A stretch of 64,000 nt of DNA from Agarophyton chilense (lineage: Eukaryota; Rhodophyta; Florideophyceae; Gracilariales; Gracilariaceae): positions 2,790,001 to 2,854,000 of the forward strand of contig JARGXX010000088.1 in the NCBI GenBank assembly GCA_030374765.1. Reading direction: 5' to 3'. The notes beneath the pieces were generated by a model. The model did not search any database, had not been told where the DNA came from, and was given only the letters and a program-made list of their open reading frames with translations. Shown piece by piece: positions 1 to 8,897 of the stretch. Made by a program: the position numbers and the translations under genes. Every line of letters begins with the position of its first letter. The first letter of the stretch is position 1.

Positions 1-30
1 CTTGTAAGTACTTGAGGATATGAACAGAGG

Positions 31-94
31 CCCGATTTGATATCACAATCGTCCCGATTTGATATCACAATCGTCCCGATTTGATATCACACTT
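31..94. repeat. 22-bp tandem repeat, about 2.9 copies
   Basis: A unit beginning CCCGATTTGATATCACAA is repeated head to tail with a 22-bp period. Two copies are identical and the third diverges at its end. It lies in non-coding sequence at the left edge of the window. Its function is unknown. Confidence 0.85.
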
Positions 95-596
95 AAAGAA
101 TGTGATATCAAAGGATCGATCACACATCAGCACTTCTATACAGCGATAACGTGTGTTAGACTCATCGTTCGCGCCTCTCTTAAAACATGTGAGGATAATA
201 TCTGTAGACTCATTGTAAAGAAATCTAGCTTAACGAGCCGGAATGTCACAAAAAAGGGCTCGTGTGAAGCTTAGAAGATCACTGTAGATTGCAAATCACC
301 TTGCTATCTTTGTACGCTTGCTTCCCAAAGATCATGCTAGAACTGTACAACAGGTACGATTATGTACGCGAAAACATGCTCGAGCATGTTATTCCCCCAA
401 GGACGAATCGGACGGAAGATGGAACAGACAACATCACAACTGATCCTTAAAGAGATAAAGTAGAACAGATCGGAGACATTCTCGGGAATCGTACCACTTT
501 TCCGAACATGAGTCGACCATCGTTCAGAGTATTTGGATCGTAATCAGCTGTTCTTGACAGAGTCCGCTCTACGTCTCCATTATATCAGATTTATAG
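95..596. other. Intergenic stretch without a recognisable gene
   Basis: The only open frame here is short (59..274, plus strand), has no recognisable motif and starts inside the tandem repeat. I see no RNA gene and no transposase remnant. The stretch probably contains the 3' region of the minus-strand gene that ends at 597. Confidence 0.5.
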
Positions 597-2030
597 CTAG
601 ATAATGTTCGGAGTCCGAACTCTGGCATATCCGAATCGTTGACCATTGATTTGGACAGATTCGATTTGCATTTGCCCTTCCCTCCAGCGACGTAGAACTG
701 GAGGTGCGTCTCGCCATCTATTAAATGTGATGAACTCGATAAGGTCTTCATGAGTGGAATCTTCTGTTGGTGGCGGAGAACCTTCCAATGGCGTTCCTAG
801 TGAGGGTGGTGAGAAAACCAAAAAACATTTTGTCTCATCATCCCCGTACAAGCCATCGGCCCCAGTCGAGGCCTTTATGAATACTTTGTCGAGGTATTGA
901 AGATAGTCCAGCAAACCCAAGCGAACTAAAATCAGTGCCTCATCTGGAGGATACTGGCCACGCCTATGATATTGTTCGAGAGGAGCACATCCTCGCAAGT
1001 TACGACGAATATACTCCCATGCTCTGGGGCATTTCGCTTCCCACCACCGCTTGAGTCTAGCCATTGTGGCTTCAAACCGCGTCTTGTTGTCTAGCCTCAT
1101 TCTGCAAACAATCGAGAATTCAGACCGTTCAAAATCCCCACGCATCAGCGTATCGTAGAGCTCTCCTCCAGCATTGTTTGCTTCTTCCTTGTCCCGGTCG
1201 CGATCATTGGCTCTCAAGCGCCACTGGTTGTTCACGAGGAGCATCATCGTCGATGAGAAATGACGATTTTGCGTCACATCCACTTGTAGCGATTCAAAGA
1301 AATCTTGACGAAAAGTAATCAGGGCCATGTAATACATTTTGCGCTCTCCTTTTGAAGACTTGAGCCACAGTTTGAGCCTCCCTACTAATTTTTGTAGACT
1401 AATGCCATAACTTGAGGACGCATGACCTGGCATTATCTCATTCATCTTAACCACATCCCTCCACACAATGATTACCGCAAGGAAGGAAATAAGAACACAA
1501 ATTAGAGCGAAGTGCGCGATGTAACTCGGATTTAGCTCTCGGATTGAAATCCAGGACGTCAATATAAAAGGTGCACCGGCAACGAGGTTCTGAGGATCCT
1601 GAGAAAGATTTTCTTGTGAAGATCCATAGAACACGGTGATTCCCTGAGTCATTTCTACGAATACTCGTGGATCAATATCGTGCTCAGTGATCGCGAGTCC
1701 TAGAGGGGCGGCAAGAATGGCGGCTCCGACAATATGAAGAATGATTGTGCCCTTGTTCTCTTTCAGCCAATGGTCCTTTCCGATCACGGCATCCACGGCC
1801 GAAAGTTCTTGAAGCTCCAGTGCGCTTTTGCAGGCCGTGGTAGAAATGAAGTTGGTTATGATCCAGAGAGCAAAGAGTAAAGGAAGCGCTGCACTCAGGA
1901 GCGCCATCGTGAGAAGCCATGGACTTGTGTTTGGCACACCTTCTCCGACGCGTTCCTCCTGCATACGAGCCACTGTGTGGAAGGTTAGAGCGGCCAAAGG
2001 GGTCATGGGCACTCGAACCTTTCTTACCAT
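597..2030 (-). CDS. Unrecognised membrane protein with three predicted helices and a long C-terminal tail
   Basis: I do not recognise this family. With the start at 2030 the product is about 477 residues. Three hydrophobic stretches are visible: one containing LLTMALLSAALPLLFALWII, one around TIILHIVGAAILAAPLGLAI, and one around IAHFALICVLISFLAVIIVW. The second and third are separated by roughly 60 polar residues that may form a lumenal or extracellular loop. The last ~270 residues are hydrophilic and rich in Arg, Asp and Trp, as expected of a soluble domain. The frame stays open upstream to an ATG at 2252, but that part reads as Pro/Leu repeats and is just the pyrimidine-rich leader, so a start at 2030 (or 1964) is preferred. 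The gene is divergent from the homeodomain gene at 2804. A plasma-membrane or organelle protein is possible; no function is proposed. Confidence 0.6.
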   Translation of the reverse strand: MVRKVRVPMTPLAALTFHTVARMQEERVGEGVPNTSPWLLTMALLSAALPLLFALWIITNFISTTACKSALELQELSAVDAVIGKDHWLKENKGTIILHIVGAAILAAPLGLAITEHDIDPRVFVEMTQGITVFYGSSQENLSQDPQNLVAGAPFILTSWISIRELNPSYIAHFALICVLISFLAVIIVWRDVVKMNEIMPGHASSSYGISLQKLVGRLKLWLKSSKGERKMYYMALITFRQDFFESLQVDVTQNRHFSSTMMLLVNNQWRLRANDRDRDKEEANNAGGELYDTLMRGDFERSEFSIVCRMRLDNKTRFEATMARLKRWWEAKCPRAWEYIRRNLRGCAPLEQYHRRGQYPPDEALILVRLGLLDYLQYLDKVFIKASTGADGLYGDDETKCFLVFSPPSLGTPLEGSPPPTEDSTHEDLIEFITFNRWRDAPPVLRRWREGQMQIESVQINGQRFGYARVRTPNII

Positions 2031-2803
2031 GGGCACTCGCAGGTCCAAAGTTTTCTCGGGCCAGTGGGACACTAAAAGCACAGGCAGGTCCGTAGGTTTC
2101 GCCGGAAAGCACGACGGACGACACGGGGCCGGCCCGGCAGACGGGGGAGGAAGGGGGACGGGAAGAGGGAGAGAAGGGGGGAAGGAGTGCAGGAGGGGAA
2201 GGAGGGGAAGGAGGGGAAGGAGGGGAGGGGTTGGGAAGGGCATCGAAGGCAACGCTTGGGAAGAAGGAGGCTGCAGGAACTACAGCTCCGAACAAGGCGC
2301 GCAGGGGGGCGGGGCACGCACGGCATGCGGCCTGCGGGAGACGCCAACAAAGCACGGCGGCCAGGCGATGAGCGCATGGGGCGCAGCGCACGGCGGCTTT
2401 GCCCCAACGTGGCGCGCTGCTACACGCGCCGTCTCTCTTCGCGTCGCTGTGACGTGCTCGCCATGCACGCGCGCGCCAAAACGTGCCGCCGTCGGCTCGC
2501 GTCGCCGCGCGCTTTTTGAAGCGCATTTTTGGCGCCAACGCCTGCTACACAGAGGGTAAGCGCATGCAGCTGCCGTGCGCAAGCGGCCAGGCGTACGCCA
2601 CAGCCGCGTGCCATTGCGCCCGTGCGCCACCGACGTCTCTGGCGTCACCACTGCCACTCCTCCAACCACACCCCCCCCCATTACTGCTCCCACTCTTCCC
2701 CCATCCCCTTTCTTGCCACCTTTCCCCCCCCCCCCCCCCCCCCCCCTCGCCCTTCTCCCCACCCTGCCGCTGTCCCCGTCGCTCTTTGCGTCGCTCAGTC
2801 GCA
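2031..2803. promoter_or_regulatory. Shared divergent promoter with polypurine/polypyrimidine tracts
   Basis: This segment separates two divergent genes. On the left arm a 9-nt unit GGAGGGGAA is repeated about 3.8 times (2192-2225); read on the minus strand it is a CT-rich leader of the membrane-protein gene. On the right arm, 2640-2803 is pyrimidine-rich on the plus strand and includes an uninterrupted run of 23 C (2724-2746) shortly before the homeodomain start codon. Similar CT-rich leaders precede other host genes in this window, so the tracts are probably promoter or 5'UTR elements rather than coding sequence. Confidence 0.55.
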
Positions 2804-5080
2804 ATGGCTGCCGACGACGGCGCTATGCATTCTTTGCTCGCCGCCGTCGCTGTCGCCGCCGCTTCCGCTCCCCCTCCTGTTCATCAATCACCCCAACAGC
2901 CTCATTCCCCCAATCGCTTCCATCGTCGCGATCCTGCTATCCCTCCTCCACCCCCTCCTTTACCACCTCCACTCCCCCCCCCACCCCCACTGCCTCCTCT
3001 CGCTATGCGCAGACCCCCGCCATCCAGACCCTCCCCCCAACCTCTCTCTCCGCCTGCTCCCAACTCCTCACCTCTCACCCCCAATCTCATAAAACAAAAT
3101 TCTCACCTGTTCGCTGTCACCCCCACTCTGCCACCCTACGACAAGAAGCGCAAAGGCGCCCGCATTTTTTCCACTGAAGAAAAAAAGATTCTCGAGCTCA
3201 ACTATGCAAAGAACAAATTTCCCTCCCGTTTGCACATGGAGACGTTGGGAAAGGCGCTTGGAAAAGGCACTGAGAAGGTGCGCACCTGGTACAACAATCG
3301 CCGTGCCACCGACAGAAGACAGGGTATTGACGTTACCAGAAATGCTGCCGATGAGCTTAGTGCATCTGCTGCCTTTCCCACTTCCTGTCCCGTCATCGAG
3401 GAGACAGTTTTATTGCCCTCACACGTGCTCGCCCATCCTACTCCACCATCTTCTCGGCCAAACCCCACACACGCAAAGCCAACTAATGCAAGCCCTATTC
3501 ATGCAAACGACTCTTGTATTGCCGCTCCAGTTCCAATCACTCCTGATGCCCGCAAATTGCCACCACAATCCTCTCCTTATGTTAACGTTACTCCAAGCTC
3601 TATCTCATGGGCGCCGTCCATAGCCAATACACCATCCAATCACTTCTCACATTCTCCATATCCCTCAAACCGCTATCGCATATCTCCCTTGAGAATTCGG
3701 CATGTGTGTCTCGCACTAGGCTCCCAGTTTCTCTACGGAGAGCTTCCGCACAATCTGCAACTGGATCGTGGCCTTGAGGTCAAGTTTCTTTTTGGAAAGA
3801 AGCGCGTTGTGTACGAATGGTATTATGGCCAGGACTATTCTATGGCTCAGTCTACGGGAGGACCTTATTGCAAAATGGAGATGAATTTCTCTTCCATATC
3901 TACAATGCAGCTGTTTACCAGTACTGCCATGTCCATGCTTGTGCTCTCGTTTTCAACAATACCTGCACTCTTCGTACAGACTCAGCAAAGCATGGACAAG
4001 TACAAACTTCGTTCACAACAACGCCAGTACCGCAAGGTCTCTCAGATCGAGTTTCCAGTTCGCGCTGATGAGCAACTACACGCCATACTGCTTCGACCGG
4101 ATGAGGCCATTCGAACGGCCAAGATCCTTTTCGAAGATTCCCCCCGCTTACTTTCCATCTTCCAAGTTCACAATGACAAACCATTTCCAATCCAACTTCC
4201 TTCCGTCTTACAGAATCTTCAACATCTTCCTTCGTCACCACCGGACAGCACCATGCCGATGCAAAGTACGCCAATTGCGCTACCGTCATCCTTAACCCAA
4301 ACGGCTACAGCAGCAACAGTACTCGCACCGGCACCAGCCTCATCGTTACCACCGCCGCAACCCTTAACACCAGCTGTTCAAGCAGAGATGATCAGGCCAC
4401 CCTCTTCGACAATTCGTCGTCCGCTTTCTATACACGAGCTTTCCTCCAGACACGACGAAACAATCATCGAAGCACGACAGCATACAAGCGGCTTGAATCA
4501 AGCTTCTCATCCCATACAAGCAAGAACGACCACAATACCGGCTTCGAAGCCAGATTCTGTGCCCTCCGTGAAATCATCAGCAGCTGAAGCACACGCGCGT
4601 GACACTACTGCAAATTGGCATTCGCCCTCAACACCATACACACGCGTTTCAAAACCGTGGCCTAGTGACCGCCTGCATGCCAGTCACAGTACGACGCCCT
4701 TGACAGAACGAATTAATCGCATCGACACACCCAGCAATGGGAATCGTGTTCGCCGAGAGCTTAATTTTAACGGATACGGACAAGGCGACACACCATTGTC
4801 TACAATGCACAAACGCAAGTTAAGCTCGCTCAGCGGCAAAGAGAACGAAGAACGAGCACATGTGCGTCGCAAGCTGATACACAACAACCACAATGTAGGA
4901 GTAAGACTGCTCGCGGCTGGTATTCCGCCTCCGCCGTTGCCACCGCCATTGCCTGCGTTTCCAAATGAACAGGCGTTTGCGAGCTATGCGCAGAACGGTG
5001 GTACACACACAGACAAAGCAGTAGTGCATTCTTCGATGAGGGGTCAGCCCGAACGAGTGGTTTCCAAGCTCCCTCGGTAG
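2804..5080 (+). CDS. Homeodomain transcription factor
   Basis: The product is about 758 residues. The start at 2804 is chosen because it follows a CT-rich leader with a purine-favourable context (gcaATGg). The open frame runs further upstream, but only through low-complexity sequence and a 23-C run. A homeodomain lies at about residues 112-175. Its recognition helix reads KVRTWYNNRRATDRR and keeps the Trp, Asn and Arg that contact DNA, with Tyr in place of the usual Phe of WFxN. Pro-rich tracts surround the domain. A second well-ordered region at about residues 290-460 (with LDRGLEVKFLFGKKRVVYEW) looks like a folded domain I cannot name. The C-terminus is Ser/Thr/Pro-rich with a basic KRKLSSL segment and a PPPPLPPPLP tract. 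It most likely acts in the nucleus as a DNA-binding regulator; its targets are unknown. It is convergent with the golgin-like gene. Confidence 0.85.
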   Translation: MAADDGAMHSLLAAVAVAAASAPPPVHQSPQQPHSPNRFHRRDPAIPPPPPPLPPPLPPPPPLPPLAMRRPPPSRPSPQPLSPPAPNSSPLTPNLIKQNSHLFAVTPTLPPYDKKRKGARIFSTEEKKILELNYAKNKFPSRLHMETLGKALGKGTEKVRTWYNNRRATDRRQGIDVTRNAADELSASAAFPTSCPVIEETVLLPSHVLAHPTPPSSRPNPTHAKPTNASPIHANDSCIAAPVPITPDARKLPPQSSPYVNVTPSSISWAPSIANTPSNHFSHSPYPSNRYRISPLRIRHVCLALGSQFLYGELPHNLQLDRGLEVKFLFGKKRVVYEWYYGQDYSMAQSTGGPYCKMEMNFSSISTMQLFTSTAMSMLVLSFSTIPALFVQTQQSMDKYKLRSQQRQYRKVSQIEFPVRADEQLHAILLRPDEAIRTAKILFEDSPRLLSIFQVHNDKPFPIQLPSVLQNLQHLPSSPPDSTMPMQSTPIALPSSLTQTATAATVLAPAPASSLPPPQPLTPAVQAEMIRPPSSTIRRPLSIHELSSRHDETIIEARQHTSGLNQASHPIQARTTTIPASKPDSVPSVKSSAAEAHARDTTANWHSPSTPYTRVSKPWPSDRLHASHSTTPLTERINRIDTPSNGNRVRRELNFNGYGQGDTPLSTMHKRKLSSLSGKENEERAHVRRKLIHNNHNVGVRLLAAGIPPPPLPPPLPAFPNEQAFASYAQNGGTHTDKAVVHSSMRGQPERVVSKLPR

Positions 5081-5284
5081 TGGGGTTGTTGCTTCTTGCT
5101 CTTAACTTTTTTTTTTTGAAGTGTATGTGCTGCGGCACAGGCTGTTATTTGAAGGGAGGTGGGAGGTGTCCTTTTTTTTAGAACATGATAGACTACGACA
5201 GGTATTAAACATACTAGTTAGGTATACAACGACAGATGGGTGTTTCTGTGCATGTTTCGGCTGCTCTTTTCTTTATGTGACGGG

Positions 5285-5890
5285 CTATGAAAAGCCGAGA
5301 AAAGTCGAGGTCGGGGTTGGCTTTTTGGTCGGGACTTCTTCGTCAGCGACGAGTTCGGCGATATGATTGAGTCGCTCGGCCTTTCTCTTCTCGTAATCAG
5401 CCATGACTTTTATCAGCTTGTCAGCCATATCCTGCTTGGTTCGGCGCACCTCACCTAGATGTTGCTCCTTTGTGTGCAATTCTGTTCTCAATGAATTAAC
5501 GCTGTCCACAAGGGTCATTTCCTCTCGATTGGCTTGCTCGAGCTGTTGTCTGATGTGCATTATTTCAGCTCGAATCGGTTGCTCCAAGGCCTTGAGTTCC
5601 TCGCGTACTTTCTGTAATCGTTTACCCTGTCGTTGAATGTCTTGTTGTTTCATTTCTAGCCTCTGTTGAAGCGCTTTGTGACGACGGTCCAGTTCTGCTT
5701 CGTCGAGCTGTGCGTGTTGCTGTTGGCTCCATTTGGGGGTTGACACTGTCTCTAATTCAGGCTTCTGCTGCGAGGCGGTGGGAGATTGTTGTTGCCTGCG
5801 CGTGTGTTTCGATTGCAAGTCTCGCTGTCTTTTGCGTTCCTTGAGAACGAGCTCTGCGGCATCTGACGAAGAAAAGTCGGACGAATTCAT
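5285..5890 (-). CDS. RAB6-interacting golgin (GORAB/SCYL1BP1) family protein
   Basis: A 201-residue protein made mostly of one long coiled coil (about residues 60-180) rich in Glu, Gln, Lys and Arg. The heptad-rich core and the end of the coil (DYEKRKAERLNHIAEL) resemble the conserved block of RAB6-interacting golgins, in which NEERKA-like motifs close the coil. Known family members sit on Golgi membranes through small GTPases and act in retrograde COPI traffic. Here that role is inferred from the coil pattern, and a generic coiled-coil protein cannot be excluded. The N-terminus (SSSDAAELVLKERKRQRDL) is typical of the family's basic entry segment. The gene is convergent with the homeodomain gene (204 bp between stops) and divergent from the PDCD4-like gene. 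Confidence 0.6.
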   Translation of the reverse strand: MNSSDFSSSDAAELVLKERKRQRDLQSKHTRRQQQSPTASQQKPELETVSTPKWSQQQHAQLDEAELDRRHKALQQRLEMKQQDIQRQGKRLQKVREELKALEQPIRAEIMHIRQQLEQANREEMTLVDSVNSLRTELHTKEQHLGEVRRTKQDMADKLIKVMADYEKRKAERLNHIAELVADEEVPTKKPTPTSTFLGFS

Positions 5891-6305
5891 GGCCCGCGCA
5901 GCGCAGAGGAGAGAGGCGTGAGAAAGGGGAAGAAGAAAGGGAAATGGAGGACGGGCGGACTGGTGGCCGTCGTAGGCTTTGTTTGGGAAGGTGTCGGTCT
6001 GCTCGTCTGTAGAGCCGAAAGTGGCAAGCTGTCGGGCGTGGCGCGTGTAAGCACATCAGATCACCACACTTTAGCTCTGGTCGGCTATGGGCCATCGGCC
6101 ATCGGCCATGGGGCCATGTGCCATCTGCGGCGGGCAGATTGCGCCAAGGCGCCATATAAAAGCGGGCACCCTTTTTTTTGCACTTACGCCAATATCACGG
6201 AGAGAAAAAGTTCACCGCAGCTGTACTGCCTAACGCCTGTTGCGGAAATCCATAGCTATCTCTCCCCACCGACGCCCGAAACCGCGTTGATCACAGAGTG
6301 CTGAA
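5891..6305. promoter_or_regulatory. Divergent promoter with GGCCATC repeats and a TATA box
   Basis: This 415-bp segment separates the golgin-like gene (minus) from the PDCD4-like gene (plus). The motif GGCCATCGGCCATCGGCCAT occupies 6090-6109, with GGGGCCATG just after it. A canonical TATAAAA lies at 6155-6161, about 145 bp upstream of the plus-strand start codon and in the right orientation for it. The GGCCATCGGCCATC core recurs at 52561-52574, upstream of the DUF819 gene, which suggests a shared cis element. Confidence 0.6.
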
Positions 6306-6668
6306 ATGCGATCCCCAAAGTCACCGGGCTCAGGCTCTCGCGGCCGTCAGTTCGACCGACATGTGCCCGGAACGGGCACCCGCGGACTGCCCAAGAAGGG
6401 CGGTGCTGGAGGAAAGGGCGTGTGGGGCGCTGCCATGGACCAGGAAGGCGTGGCGTATCTGGACAAGAAGGATCCCAACTACGACTCAGATCAGGAGCAG
6501 CAAACGCCACCACAACTGGAGCTCGGCGCCAACGCGCCGGCGCCGCAGGCCGCTGCTGAGACAACTCAGCCTGAGACAACTCAGCCGCAGCCCACAGAGT
6601 CCGGCAAGGCCGACGCCAGCGCTGCCGCTGCGGGCGCCGCCGAGGCGCCGCAGCGCTCTGCGCAGTAG
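6306..6668 (+). CDS. Small protein with the PDCD4 N-terminal ribosome-binding module, no MA3 domains
   Basis: A 120-residue protein. Residues ~14-60 contain FDRHVPGTGTRGLPKKGGAG followed by GKGVWG and then YLDKKDPNYDSDQE. This closely matches the N-terminal region of animal PDCD4 and of plant MRF/ECIP MA3 proteins, where GLPKKGGAGGKGVWG precedes a DPNYDDDQE motif. In those proteins the segment binds the small ribosomal subunit, and two to four MA3 domains that bind eIF4A follow. Here the reading frame ends after an Ala/Pro/Gln-rich tail, and no MA3-like sequence lies in the 400 bp downstream. I infer a stand-alone ribosome- or RNA-associated factor. A TATA box lies 145 bp upstream. The tail contains an exact tandem TTQPETTQP-like repeat. 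A spliced longer form is not excluded, but I see no exon to support it. Confidence 0.75.
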   Translation: MRSPKSPGSGSRGRQFDRHVPGTGTRGLPKKGGAGGKGVWGAAMDQEGVAYLDKKDPNYDSDQEQQTPPQLELGANAPAPQAAAETTQPETTQPQPTESGKADASAAAAGAAEAPQRSAQ

Positions 6669-6837
6669 ATGCGCGCTGGCGGCGGCGCTTGTGGAAGAGC
6701 TCCATTTGTGTTACTCAACTGGCGCTTTCGATTCGTGCAGCGTCGTCTTCTTGTTACTTAAACGCTGCACCACTTGCAAGCTTTCGTAAATGTGTTGCTG
6801 TCTTACACGTGCCACTGCCATAGTCGTTTCTGATCCG

Positions 6838-7075
6838 TCAGCGTGCCCCGTCCTCCACTCCTCCCTTCGAGCCCCCCCACGTCGTCTATCTGCAGCACCC
6901 CCATCGCTTTCCCATCCTCATCAGTTCCAAACCCCCACGCTCGATCCGTTTCTTTGTCTTTTACACACCTGTTTTCCTCGCACTGCCTTCCCGCCCTGTC
7001 TCCAAGCGTTGCTTCCGCTTCGTCACACATCTCTGACAGACTCTCCCACAAGCACACCTCTCTCCCTCTCCCGCC
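6838..7075 (+). promoter_or_regulatory. Pyrimidine-rich leader of the STE24 gene
   Basis: From about 6838 to the start codon at 7076 the plus strand is strongly enriched in C and T, ending in CTCTCTCCCTCTCCCGCC just before ATG. No gene is supported here. The tract matches the CT-rich leaders before the homeodomain, RBBP6-like and CUE genes and is probably a core promoter/5'UTR feature. Confidence 0.5.
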
Positions 7076-8362
7076 ATGTTGCCTTACATGCAGGTGTGCG
7101 TTGCGGCTAAGCTGCTTGTCACAGTCTTTGAGCTCTACGTCTCACTTCGCCAGCATCGCCGTTTTCATCCCCACCAGCGTCCATCCAAACGCCTTGCTCC
7201 AATTGTTCCTCTGGACAAGTTCCACAAATCGCAAACTTACTGTCGCGCAAAATCCACTTTTGACATTGTCACAACTATAATCGATGCCTGTCTGTCAACT
7301 CTTCTTACTTTGTCCTTTGTAAACCCTCGATTCTGGCAGTTCTCATCCCGATTTTCCGCCGGATCTGAGCTAAGACAAACTTTGGTCTTCGCCGCTGTCA
7401 CCACGTTGTTCTCCACTGTCATTGACTTACCGGCTTCAATCTACAAGACGTTTATTCTGGAGGCCAAGTATGGTTTTAACCGAACAACTGTCGGCACATT
7501 TGTTGCAGACATGATGAAGGGTCTACTTTTGTCTGTTGTTCTGGGAGCTCCTATTTTGACGCTCTTGTTTTATGTGCTGCGCTACTTTTCCGTGTATAGC
7601 CCACTTACTATCGCTTTTGGACTATGGATCACTTTATCGGTCATCGTCGTTTCTATGTTGTTTGTGTATCCACTTGTCATTGCACCAATGTTCAACAAGT
7701 TTGATCCGTTGCCAGAGGGTGACCTGAAGCAAAAGCTTACTGCATTAGCCCAACGCCTCAAATTTCCGCTTGACAAGATGTACGTCATTGACGGAAGTCG
7801 TCGGTCGTCGCATTCTAATGCATATATATTTGGTCTCACGAAGAAGTACATCTGTATCTATGACTCATTGTTGGAACAAACAAAACATGAGGATGACCAA
7901 GTTGTCAGCATCCTATGTCATGAACTCGGCCATTGGAAGTATTCTCATTTGTTGCTCGGCGTCGTTATCTCTTTGACCCAGATTTTTGTCACATGTGTGC
8001 TTTATGGGATTACATCTGGGAACGAAGACCTGTTTCTCAGTTTTGGATACACCAACGGAATGCCACTAGTGATTGGACTTATGTTATTTAATGAACTGCT
8101 CTCTCCGATAGATAGTCTACTCAGTCCTTTGCAGAATATGCTTTCACGTCGATTTGAATATCAGGCAGATGCATTTGCAAAGGAGCAGGGCATGGAAAAG
8201 AAGCTTGGCGATGCGCTGGTTACTATATCTGTTTCCAATCTGAGCAACATGTCTCCAGATCCATTATATTCAGCATGGAATTATTCTCACCCCACCCTAC
8301 TCGAAAGATTGGACGCTCTGAACGTAACACCAGAACCTGTGGAACCCAAGAAGGACCAGTAA
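7076..8362 (+). CDS. STE24: CAAX prenyl protease 1 (STE24/ZMPSTE24)
   Basis: A 428-residue zinc metalloprotease of the endoplasmic reticulum and inner nuclear membrane. It removes the last three residues of farnesylated CAAX proteins. The M48 signature is plain: HELGH at residues 282-286 supplies two zinc ligands and the catalytic Glu, and the third ligand Glu lies in EYQADAFA at about 361-368. The family motifs EAKYGFNRTT (about 129-138) and SHSNAYIFGL (about 245-254) are also intact. Five to seven hydrophobic helices flank the catalytic site. The length matches yeast Ste24 (453) and human ZMPSTE24 (475). It is a single exon with a CT-rich leader, convergent with bystin. The C-terminal KKDQ could act as a dilysine-like ER signal, though its spacing is not canonical. 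Confidence 0.96.
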   Translation: MLPYMQVCVAAKLLVTVFELYVSLRQHRRFHPHQRPSKRLAPIVPLDKFHKSQTYCRAKSTFDIVTTIIDACLSTLLTLSFVNPRFWQFSSRFSAGSELRQTLVFAAVTTLFSTVIDLPASIYKTFILEAKYGFNRTTVGTFVADMMKGLLLSVVLGAPILTLLFYVLRYFSVYSPLTIAFGLWITLSVIVVSMLFVYPLVIAPMFNKFDPLPEGDLKQKLTALAQRLKFPLDKMYVIDGSRRSSHSNAYIFGLTKKYICIYDSLLEQTKHEDDQVVSILCHELGHWKYSHLLLGVVISLTQIFVTCVLYGITSGNEDLFLSFGYTNGMPLVIGLMLFNELLSPIDSLLSPLQNMLSRRFEYQADAFAKEQGMEKKLGDALVTISVSNLSNMSPDPLYSAWNYSHPTLLERLDALNVTPEPVEPKKDQ

Positions 8363-8897
8363 GTGCCGTGTTTTAGAGAGAAAATTCATTAACGTGGATC
8401 AACGATGCCATATGCACTTTTCATGCAACTCGTCTAAACAGGCGCGTGTGTGATATAAAGTACATGGTAATGTGAATACGGGAAGTATACTTGCAGTCAA
8501 AGTCTACAGGATTTCATGTTTTGATGTTTGTGGACGTGAGTGACCACGCCTTTTTCTTTCTCAACTGGTACTAACAAAGTTATCAAACATGCTTTATTGT
8601 GGTGGTCAAGCTGGGCAGAAAGAGCTTCACTTGGTCTGTCTAAAAGAATAATCTGCACCAGAAGTAAGGGTGGTAGTAACTATAGAATGGTTTTAGCAAC
8701 ACGTGATGTCGTTGCTTGTTAATGAATTAGAGTGGATTTAAGGTCGACACCAACTAAAACTTAACAGTAAAAGAAGAACGAGGTTTGCAACATGATTGGG
8801 AAGATGGTGCTCCAAATGCTGTACATTGTCTTTCATTACCTCAGTTTTTATGTGAATACGTTCAATTGATCGGCGGCGTACGGTTCCTGTACCTGAC
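8363..8897. other. Intergenic region between convergent STE24 and bystin genes
   Basis: AT-rich sequence of 535 bp with no supported gene. The 60-codon open frame at 8540 has no recognisable features. The segment should contain both 3'UTRs and poly(A) sites; no canonical AATAAA stands out. Confidence 0.5.

Noticed and set aside
43-94. CRISPR-like or attachment-site array at the left edge
   Set aside because: The 22-bp units are directly adjacent with no spacers, and the window is eukaryotic; a simple tandem repeat suffices.
1684-2538. Long minus- and plus-strand open frames around 1.7-2.8 kb
   Set aside because: They run through polypurine/polypyrimidine repeats and GC-rich promoter sequence and give only low-complexity peptides. 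The divergent genes on either side explain the region.
2724-2746. Run of 23 C as a sequencing artefact
   Set aside because: It lies in a CT-rich leader of a type seen before other genes, so it is plausibly real, though its exact length is uncertain.
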